From Nautilus pompilius (Eukaryota > Mollusca > Cephalopoda > Nautilida > Nautilidae), in assembly GCA_018389105.1 (NCBI GenBank), contig JACATO010001055.1:1-64000 (forward strand): 64,000 nucleotides of DNA, given 5' to 3'. The notes under the pieces were generated by a model that saw nothing but the letters and a program-made list of their open reading frames with translations, made no database searches and was not told where the DNA came from. Numbering within the stretch: the first letter of the stretch is position 1; each line of letters starts with the position of its first letter. The translations under genes were made by a program, and so were the position numbers. Below are positions 15,301 to 27,000 of the stretch, piece after piece.

Positions 15301-18300
15301 TTATCAGAGCCCATACAAGATCTCAGGAAGTTGTTGTCACTTGCCGAAGTTTATAACCATCCAGTTGACTTGTATGCATATAAGCACACACATACAATCC
15401 ACTTTGCTTTTGAAATGCTGAAAATGGAATCAAGAAGGGTCTGCCAGTCGATTGAAAGGTACTACAATTTAATTTGTGGCTACTTGAAATTGTATCAGAT
15501 TTAAAAGTCCATGGCAACTCTGAAAAATTACAAATTTATGAAAATCATTTATTTTGCTCCATTCTCTCCTGTATTAATGATGCCTTTTGTAGGAATGTGC
15601 CTTTCTTCAACAAGTAGACTGGCAATATTGTATAGTTTCCGAGATGCAGAAATAAAAAGAAGAGGGGATCAAATTTTATCTGATTTGGATTTTAAAATAT
15701 AATGTTTTCCACCACTATATATTTTTACTTATTTGTCCTTTTTACACTATGAAACCTAATAATGTAATTATCTAGGGACTCCTTCAATAAATTCAGAGTA
15801 AAATGTACTGTTCAGATCTTTAGTTTGCTGATAGTAAACGAGGTACACTTGCATTATCATGTTTTCATAAAAACAGTACACCCTTGATTTTATGCAACTC
15901 TATATACCGGCACCCTTGCCTTATGCCAGTTAAAGTGGCAGAACAGATTTCTTACCATGCAAATTCCCTTGATAAACTGCCACCCCTCGCTATCTGCCAT
16001 CCACCAATCATATCCAAGCACAAATTTTCCATCTACAGCCGATCCCCCCCCCCCCGATTAATCCACCACTCGTGCGATGATAACCATAATTGAATATTTC
16101 TGTCTTGGCAGTATATGTCAAGTACACCACTAATGTATTATATGAAGAGTTTGGTTCCAAAACATGATAAGCGCCGTTTTTCAAAAATTTCAAGTTCTGG
16201 CCACCAGAAGTTTGGCATTTGATTCGCTATTCAAAGCTCCATATTCAATTTTCGCAAAACACAATATCCGCCATGTTTCTCTACATTATAATATTGCCTT
16301 TTGTTCATGCTACCACCTTTTTTGGTAAAGAAAAAAAAAAATTTTTTTTTTCTCATTTAGAACCAAACTCTTCATATATTCTACCACATGTTTAGGCAAT
16401 TATTTGTTTATTCGTTTTATTATTATTATTAACCATTATCTCAGTATGTGAATAGAAATGGTGGACAATAAGAGAAGCAAATGGACAACACTGACAGTTC
16501 TTCACATGTGCATAATGGTTGTTTTTTTTTGTGCATGAACACATATTCACCAATAAACTTTTACTAGCTTTTATATTATTAAATGTGAAATGTAATTTTA
16601 TCACGTTTTTTATTGTATGAACTTTAAATAAATGATAAACAAATTGTGACTTATTATTTTTATTACAGCAACTCTACATCATCATTCTAATTATCATCAG
16701 GCACATGATGCAGTCATGCTTGTATCTAAGATAAATTATGATCTTTGCACACTCACAAAGTTTCCAGTTCCTCTCCCTCTCTATACCACCACATTTGAAC
16801 CAGTTCCAAATTTGGCAGTATATCGAGGGTGCACTGTACATATTTTATTTTCAAATTAAATTAACTTTGGCAATGCAGTGAACCAGTGGTTAGACAAATA
16901 GTCTATCAAGGTTGAGGGTCCAATATTGAATCCTGGTTAAGATTGGCTTTGTTTTTCATACCCCCTCCCTCTGCCAGATCATGGTTTCCTCCCATTTCTG
17001 AAAATAAACATTCCTAGTAGGGACTTTCACCTTCCCTGGTTTGCCAAATTCCCTCAGTATGTGACCACATTAACCAAGATAGGGGTCTGCAAACCCCACA
17101 ACTGAGAAAGCATACAACAATGAAAAAATTAGTTGTTGACAGTTCATAACTACAGGATGTTCCATAATTAACCAATCAAACTCAAATGCTTATATTTCAG
17201 TAACAAAATAACACTGGTAGGCAATTTTACAATATTTTAATCTGCATTTCTTATACCTCATAACAAAAAATTCAGACACCTGTCTTATCAAGAGAGGAGA
17301 GATACAGCAAGCAATCTGTCCACTTAAGAATTTAAAAGTTATATTAGGGCACAACAAAATATTTTTAGGATTAACAACTAAATACATTTGATATTTCATT
17401 CTTTAAAAATCAAAAGCAACTAATAATTTATTTTAAAATGTTTACGATTATGTGATATATTATTATTTGTTGAAGTATAAACTAATCACCAGTGGTCAAG
17501 TCTATCAGTTTGCAAAAGACAACTATTTTTGTAATATACAAGGTGAATAATTTCTCTGTTAAGTCTGTTAGTTTTTCTGCTGCAAGATAATTCTGGTAGT
17601 TTTCTTGGTTGGATGTGTCAGTTTTTCAGTCAAGCATAGATTTCCTGAGAAGGATTGATAGGATGATTTTTCTGGTGTTTTAGATTAGATTTCAAAATGT
17701 ATTTTGCTGTAATATTCTATTCGCATTCTTTAGTTAAGGATTTTTTTTGCTTTCAGTGGGTTGGTAAAATTCACTAAATGTTAGTAATAGAAATTTCTGA
17801 AGCAGCAGCGGCAGCTGGTGACTTCTGTCCAGTTGGTGCTTCTGACTCCTTATCAGCTGGTGACTTCTGTCCAGTTGGTGCTTCTGACTCATTACCAGCT
17901 GGTGACTTATGTCCAGTTGGTGCTTCTGACTCATTACCAGCTGGTGACTTTTGTCCAGTTGGTGCTTCTGACTCATTACCAGCTGGTGACTTCTGTCCAG
18001 TTGGTGCTTCTGACTCCTTACCCTTCTTATGAGAATGACGAGATATACCCATGTAAGTGACAATACCAACAATTATTAAGATAACTACTGAGACACACAC
18101 GATGATGATGATCAGTTTCTCTGTAGTAATGCCTGTAATTGGTTCAGTGGTGGTGCTGGTAGTGGTAATTGGTTCAGTGGTGGTAGAGGTAACGCTGGTC
18201 TGTGTTATTATTTCTGTGGACGTTTGATTTCTAGGTACTAGAAAAAAAAAGTTAAATTGATAAACAGAAAAAATATCTCAGCATTTTTCTTTTACTTGAA

Positions 18301-21300
18301 CATACAGATAGTAATGCTAAATCAGAAATAATTATTAGGTTGTTACAAAAATTTTGTAGATTTTTTACCACGACAATAAGGCTTCATATCGTTGCTGAGC
18401 ATGAAGTTTATTAACCAAAGTTAGTTCCATTACAATCAATACACTTCTGCCAACGAGGTACAACTGCATTTATACCATTTTGAAAACACATCTGGATTTT
18501 TGGGGTCAATAAAACTGCTGCTTGGTTGAAAAGGATTTCATATGAAGAAAGCTGTCAAGGTGTTTGAAAAGGTGGCAGTCTCTGGGAGAAAGGTCTGGTG
18601 AATAAGCTGGTTGAGGGAGAACTTCGTACCCCAACCTGTTCAGTTTCTGAAGAGTCGTGAGGATGACCATTGTCATGGAGCAGGATTGGACTTCTTCAAC
18701 TCACCGATGCCAGCAGTCATTGGCAGAGTTTCTGATAAACACATTTAATTCATGACAGAACCTTTCAGCTGTGATAGTTTCACCAGGTTGCAAGTAGTTA
18801 TAGTGGATGACACCAGTTACAGTACACCAGATGGTGACCATGAGCTTCTTTGGGTGGAGGCTGGGATCTGAATTGTGGTTAGGCACCTTGTCTGTCAAAC
18901 TGCTGTGCTGATCATTTGTGATTGTTGTAAAGGATCCATCTTTCATCACACATAATGATTCAGTTAAGAAATTGGTCGTTTTTGTTTCTTATGCCAAGTG
19001 AAGAGCAGATCTCCAATCAAAGATTTTGTTGTTGTTCATTCAACTGGTGAGGCCACCACTTGTCAAGCTTTCTCACCTTGCTGATTGCGCCAAGATGCAG
19101 TTGCAGTGCTTGTCAAGTTCTCCAGCAATTTCTTGTACTGTTTTTCTTGGACTGGTTCCAACTTGGGCATTCATTAGATTGTCATCACAGCTGGAAGGAC
19201 GTCCACAACATTCCATATCTTCAAGGCTCACATCTCCTGATCAAAACTTTGCAAACCATTACTGTACTGCGCGCTCATTTGCTGTCTTCACCTTATGCCC
19301 AGTGGCGTAGCTAGAGTTTGTACCGGCCGGAGTGGTCCTTGAGTCTTCTGACCACCAACCCCGCAAAACTTTTTTTTTTTCATTGCAGTAGACCAAAAGG
19401 GCCACCCAAAAAAATTGCTGCCCGAGGCGGACCACCCCACTCTCCCAGCTTTAGCTACAGTACTGCCATGCCTGCCTGTTATGACCCGCCTCGCCCACTT
19501 TGTGGCCTGGTTTCAACTCGCGAAGCAAAATGGCATGAAAACCTTTCTACCCATTTTTCACTCAGAACCCTGAAACAAATATCCATTTTATGACTTGTAA
19601 AAAGGTAGGTCTTGCATAATGTATGTCAAAGAACACGCTACAAAATGAAATGTAAGTTATCTACATACACCTTCACAAACTTGCAAAGAGTGAACCCCAA
19701 ATTAACATAATATAAAAACCGACAAGACTTTTGTAACGACCTGATAGAAGTGACTCGTTTGATCTTTATCTTGATATCTCTATTTATATATAATAAAGCT
19801 GGGAACTTCACACTAGGATCATTCCATGTCAATGTCATCCTCCCAAAAAAATATGTTGTAACCCATCTTCGATTTTAAATACACATGGCCAGTAACCATT
19901 GTTTGCAAACTTTTAGGAAAATCGGTTCAGTAGTCTAGGAGATATGACCATTTGAAATTTTGGGCTTTTCAACAAAAAATGCATTATGGCAAAACTTCAA
20001 ATGTAAATATCTCAGCAGCCATTGGACCAATTTTGATGTATTTGACATTGTTGTAAAGGAAATTTGCCGAAGAAAACTGATTCTGGCATCATTTTGAAAT
20101 CTAATGATGTTGGGGGTTAATTACCTTTTGACTTTGACCATGACATTCATGACCTCGTGACGTTCGCAAGATCTTCAGTCAAAATGAAAGCTCAGATTGC
20201 CTTCTACAACATATCCAATAACTGAAGGGTTAATGTTTTTTATTGCAGAGATATTTAACAGGCAAGTCACCCATCCAATAGGAATCACTGTAGTGGCAAG
20301 TCAAGGCCTTCTTGGCTTTTGAGTTATAACTGTTCTGTCCTCATGGGAAACTATGAAAAGCATGCGAAAGTAGCTGGATGCTCCTTTCATACAACTAATC
20401 ACGTGTTTATCCGAGGAACAAACACCTTTTCAAGGGTAGATAGCTAAAAGGAACAAACTATTTTTGACTTTATAGAGTAGAAGGTGAGCCCCACAACATC
20501 AACAATGCCCACTTAGCCAGGCCTCCAAAAACAATAACAGATATCCCAACACAGTCATTCCTGTGACAACAAAATTAATTGCCCAAACTAACGATAAACA
20601 TTGAAACATCCTGCAAAAGGGATACCACACCTTCCCAATCTTGTCCATCATAAGTAGACTTGTCAGCAGAGAAAGTTCTGACCAACTTACACTACTTTTT
20701 CTCAGCTATATATAGTTCCTTTTTCAGTTCTACCCAGACATACTTGTAACACTAATTATTTTAACTTGAGTAGCTGTAAAACATACCCAATCGTGCCTTG
20801 AATTGTTGTGGCCATACCACAAGATATCTGCCCAAAATGAGGTATATTGGATCATTAGTCATGTACATTTGCAGACATGGATAACTGTAGTTTTTCTTGC
20901 ATTGGTGAATGTCACCAAAAGAATTTTGTGAAATCTGCCGCATTGCGAAAATTGAAGAATGAAGAGGAGATAGAAATACTTCATTATCTGCGGGCAAAAA
21001 TTTCAACCCAGATTATAAAAACAATATGTACGCATCATGAGCGAGAACTACTCATGAGATTCTCTTCATTAAAGAAAAAGTGTTGTAATTCTTTGAGAGA
21101 CACCCTAACAACCCAGAACAAAGTCATTTTAGACAATCAGTTTGTACCAGTATAAAAACATTTTCAGTTATCTGGAAATCGTACTTGGAGAAAAAATTAT
21201 GCCTGGACTGTTTCAGCTCAGGGACCAATAGAGGATGAGGACTTAGACAAAGAGGAACAGGCTGATTGTATTGATAGTGATTCTTCATTAAATATTCAAC

Positions 21301-24026
21301 AGGAAAATCAGCATGAAATGGTGCTAAGTTCGCCTGAAAAAGAATCCACAATGATTGAAGTGAATTCTGCTTTGGTTAACCTGGATGAGACACCAGTGAA
21401 ACTACATCAGCTACCAACGCACCACAAGCAATCTACAGGAAAGGAAAAGTCAGAAGGCACCTCAAAGGACTTACATCTGTACGAGAAAATGGTGGGAGAG
21501 TTGAAGAGAAAATATGAGCTATCAAAATCTTACAAGGATTGAGTTCAAATTCCCACACTTTCACCTTTCATCATACAACACATTACAGGAATTTGGTGCA
21601 ACAAACTACATGGTGAAAAAAAGCAGACAAGTGAAAAAAGACAAAGGTATCCTCAGACTTTGTGATCAAAATAAGGGCAATGCTCTCTCAGAGAACATTA
21701 AAAGTGAATAATTTAGTTTTATGAAAATGACAACTATAGCCGCATCATGCCTGGGAAGAAAGACTTTGCAAGTGTCAAGAGCAAAGATGGAGACAGACAA
21801 AAATATCAGAAGCGCCTGATATTAACAAATCTAAAAGAATTGCACTCAGCTTGGAAAGAAGCAAACCCTGAAAAGAAAATCAGTTTTATACATTTGCTTC
21901 ACTGTGACCAAAGTGTTGTGTTCTGCTGCAGTGTCAGGAATACACTTGGTATGCGTTTGCAAGTATCATCAGAATCCCAAACTAATGGCAATGTCTTGCT
22001 TGAATCATCTCTAAATGATATGATGGAACACTGTGTTGCTCTATGAAACAGAAAAGTGCATGATGGGTCAGTGCAAAGACTGTCCTGGAAAGCAATAGTT
22101 GGCTGAGTATTTGAAGAACTGTGAAGATTTACAAGATTTGGAGGAAATTCCTAAACCGAAAATATTACCCCCACCAATTATTGGGTATTTTGAAGAAGAC
22201 AATCTGAGGTTTCATTCTGACTGAAGGTCATGCGGTCATGAGGTCTTCAAGGTTAAAGTTTAAACCAAGAAGTAATTAACCCCCAAGATCATTAGATTTG
22301 GAAAATGATGCCAGAATTGGTTTCTTGGTCAAATTTCCTTTACAATGATATCAAATACATCAAAATCGGTCCACTGGTTGCCAAGATATTCACATTTGAA
22401 GTTTTGCCATAATGCAGATTTCGTCAAAAAGCCTAAAATGTAAAATGGCTCTCTCTCCTAGACTACAGAACCAATTTGGCTAAAATTTTTAATCTGAAAT
22501 TTGCTATACCAAAGCATTATTCATTCCAAATTTCAGCTCAATCAGTGAAGGTTGGGTTACAAACATTGGGTGAACTAATGTGAAATGACCCACTAACAAA
22601 AAATTAAAGACAATTTTTAAACAAATCATTTGAAACACTTTTATAGTTTATCATAGTATAAGGTGAGAGGCAAACAGCCTTCCTTGGTGATGTGAACATT
22701 TGATTTCTTACAAAAATAAATCTCTCTCTATAAAGTTTCATAAAATCCAAAGGACTGTCTTTGGTTGATGCAGAACTCCTAATGGTTCCAGTTTGTACTC
22801 TGTCCAACTAGAACGTACAGGTAGATTACTTTTTATCCTTATCTAAGTTAACACTCTTATTCACACTAGTTCCCTTTGGCAGTCTACTTAGAAAAGAGCA
22901 GATTGTTAGAGCTACAGTTGGAGGGTTAGTTTTTAATTTCCAGGGAGTGATCATGTTCCCCAACACAACAGCAAAACCAACAACCGTATAAAATCATTTA
23001 CCATAATTTATGAGGCTTGCTGAAAAACGTGCGCTTTCATTTCTTATGAAATCTGTTCTTTTGGTCAGTGTCAGGAGAATGAAAAACGATCAAATGGTGG
23101 TTTGATTCTTAGTAAGAAACAAGTTTTGATAACAATTACAATGACAAGTGAAACTACAAGATTCTTTCCATGACAGCATGTGAAAAGAAGTCAATGAACA
23201 AGCAAACATGAAAGATTACTTCTCTCAGATAAAACAAATTCTCTAGATACCATAAACTGCTATCAGATTGAACTCTTTATTAGTCTTAGATAAAATAGAT
23301 TGCAATCATTTTAATGTAAATTACTGTTCATTATAGACTGATTCAAGAAAAAAATATTTTTGTTATAGAAAACAAAAACAAGAAAAATATGAAAGGTTTC
23401 CAGGGAGTTATCCATATATCTATGCTAACCAGCATCACATAGTTCACAAGCTTCTAATTTAGAATCATGTAAACATAGCAATGATAGCATATCTATCAAA
23501 TTCATTGAAGGCTGCATCTGTGAATTGATCTGGTCACATGTTGATCATGTAACTCTGCTAAACACGCCTAGATAATGTTCAAGGGATTTCTCTCTCTTTC
23601 TCTTCATAGTGATCCACACGGCTCAGAATTAATGGTACCCACTTTGAATGCATTCTTCAAATTAACCTTTTCTCTTTCTTTTCTATATAACTTGTTCACC
23701 ACGGATGGAACTGTCCTTATTTTCCAAATTTCACACAACAGTTGGAAAATCTTTTGTTCAGTAGTTCCAAACAGCCAGGCTGGAAGTTTCAGCTTGCAAC
23801 CCATCTGGACCAGCTGCTTAGTTTAACTCACCCATATTCAGGTGTAAAAGGTCCTGTTTTACCTGGTCATTAAGGTGAATTTTCCCCCTATCGGAATGCC
23901 AGGTTTAGAAGAAATCAGGATTGACCTATATGCACTTTTAATCAGTGCAATATCAGAATTGCAGGAGCCCAAAGAGTTTCTATTTAGGTTATTTAAAAAA
24001 GTTCGCTATTCTGGGTTGATGCTCTG

Positions 24027-24057
<31 letters not shown>

Positions 24058-27000
24058 GCAAATCCCACCAGGTATCCTGCAATGATCATCAGTTTGGACT
24101 GCAGCTTCCTGCAGTCCTTTATGGTAGAGGTTCGGCTACTGGTGACGGTTCTCCTACATAAGCATTATGCGCAGCTCTTTTGTTCTTGAGAAGTAAATAA
24201 ATATGGGGATCATTTTCACCAAAGTAACAGTGATGTTTATCTTTGCAAAGGCAAGTGTCTTCTGGGTAAACACAAACAAGTTTGTGGCATGCTTCCTGTT
24301 TACTCTGTCTTCTCTTGCAACTATCACCTGGGGCTTCTTAAACTGTTCACATTTAGTCATTTGGAAATATAGCATTGAATCAGCACAGCAACGCAATCGG
24401 GGTTCCAGTCTCTCATTGTTCTTGGCACGTGTTTACACCAGACTGGCCTGTGAAATCCCAGCAAGTAATCATCTTATTCTTGGATTACTACAAACCACAA
24501 GTTGCTAGTGGTTTTCTAGTCTTTGTTAATTTTATGGACAGACTGATTGGTAAAGGCAAGCATTGCAATACATCTTTGTTAACGAAAGAATTTGTGATCA
24601 ATTAAGTTCCAAAATGTAAACTCCATCTAACTTATAATACATTTAAATCAGTTTACCTCTCTTTGTACTTTCCATAACTTCACAGCATCAGAAGAAATGT
24701 TAAAACATTTACGAAGCACCAACCAATTATTGAACAATAAACTGTTTTCAAACCTTTTAAACTATACTACCAGAGTTAACCTTAATCCAAACCTAAATAT
24801 GTTATTCACACAGGCACTGGTTTCCAAACATATTTTATAATACTTGGTATTTTATGCAGTGAAAATTATATTCCATTGAACTTTTAAGTTAAAGGGTTAA
24901 TCGTTTATGCAAGTAAATAGCAAAGATACTAGTGATTTTTTACTAGGTGAAAGACAATAGGTTTCTCTTTAGACAATCATGAACAATATCAGAAACAAAG
25001 GTGATTAAAACCCACTATTATAACCTGAATTAAACTAAAAGACTGAATTTAATTCTTAGCATTTATTGATGCATTGAGAAAACTCCTGAAAGTATACGCA
25101 TTCAATTTAGTTTAGATGGTCTCTTTCTGTGCAGTTGTGCCATACACTTTGAAGCTGACATGTTAGCAAATATTTTTTTTTCCTTCAAGAAATTCAATCT
25201 ACAATTTAAAAAAAAATTTAATAAACCAAGTCTTTACAGTAGCAGATAATTGCAGTAGGCCATTCCAGATAGAGGATTGAGATAACTTATTCTTTTGTTA
25301 CAATCTTGCGATAACCAACAAAAGGACACAAAAACTAAACATTAACAATGAACCAGGTTAAACAGAAAGCAGCTATGGATTTTTGTATTGTTTCCAATTA
25401 TTTTATTAAACTTCTATTACTTTAATAAGTAAAATAAATAAATATGTAAATTCTCTTCACTTATTCTTGGCCATCAAAGACATCTGCCAGTAAAAATATA
25501 TTCAAACTTTCACTTTACAGATCTCCATATTAGCATACTACAGAAAATGATTCTTGTTTATCAACATAGGTAAAGGTTTTATTTTGCTTGTCATGAATAT
25601 TTGAACAATACTAAGATACATATAAAATGATGCATACCCTGCCAGACTGGAAATCATTATTCCCTCAGTCCAACACCCAAAAATCCTTCTTTTTTAAAAA
25701 TTTAATTCTGTAATTATTAATCTGCTACCCCTTTTCAATGTATGCATATACCATACTTACAAGTGTAAAATGTTTTGTATCAATTTTATAAGTTATCATA
25801 TTCCTTAATAGTAGGTGTGCCTATTTTTTTTCAGCCAGCTGTAGGGAGGTATACTATTAGAGAGGGCCTATTATTTTTAAGCAAACAAATCAAAATTGAC
25901 ATTACAAGTTTGTGATATGACAGGTATAAGCAATGGCTAATTTCAATGAAACAAAAAGGCAAATACATCGATATTCAATTCAAATGATTAGTCACTTATG
26001 CAATCTTGGCAAGTTTACAAGTTTTTAATGAGATCTTTGTTTTCTTCAACTTCAGCCTTTTTGGCCCGTTTCATTTTCTTGACACCATAGTTCATAACCA
26101 GTCCAACAGTCCATCTTCTCTGAGGGCATGAACCATGACTTCTCGAATTACGTATAGGGTGCAAGAAATGATGAAAAACATTATTAACATGTCCTTGATG
26201 AAATCACAGGACCACTCAACCAAGACATCAACAATCCAATGTATATAGACATTTATCAGCAGCAAGCACAAATTACTTGCAGTTATCTGCACTGATCCAC
26301 TAAGCAAACAGTTTTAATGAGGCTCTTCACTTTTCTGTTTGAATGCAGTATTCTCAAATTGTCTGGCATGAATATTTTTCATGCACCTACTTGGAGCAAA
26401 AACTACATCAATGCCCAATTTCTTCATACCTTTCCTGACATTTTCCCTCAAATGGCAGCAAATGGGGTTCCAAATGCAAAGCTGCCAATAACTTTTAGCT
26501 TGCTGTTAAATTTGGGGCTAAAACATTTTGAGGCAGAAGCAAACATGAGCATCAACACTTCTGAATCATTTTTATTGCACTGATCATCAGCGAAGCGAGA
26601 CTTTTCACTCTGGTTGAGTGGAAACCTATGTTTTGATCTCCACAAATTATACCACAAATACCAATAATATCTAGTCAGAAAACTTTCATTTATGAGATTA
26701 TTTCACAGAGATACTGCTGTTTTTAGTGTATTTAGCAAATGTAAATCAGAGTTCACCAAAGTTGTCACTACCTCTTCTCATGGTTTCTGATACTGAGTAG
26801 TGGCACGCAGGGTTTAACTCTGATTGGCCATGAACTTTTTCAACCAGTCATTGCTTGCTCTGATCTAGATACTTTTCTAGATTCTGAAACTCAACAGCAC
26901 TTTTCTGTTCTTCAATTTTTAATTCAATTGTTGCAAACATGCATATTGTTTTTTTTCTTGGAATTCATCAACCAAGGCCTGACTATTGTTCCTTTTAACT

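Noticed and set aside
16869-16950. tRNA gene
   Set aside because: Box A and B resemblance is present but the stem pairing is lost and a SINE tail follows; it is a SINE head.
17734-18072. Alternative frames through the repeat (SQKHQLDRSHQLVM on minus, VGASDSLPAGDFCP on plus)
   Set aside because: They are shadows of the 42-bp repeat, which is open in several frames; only the frame with an acceptor, stalk and membrane helix is supported.
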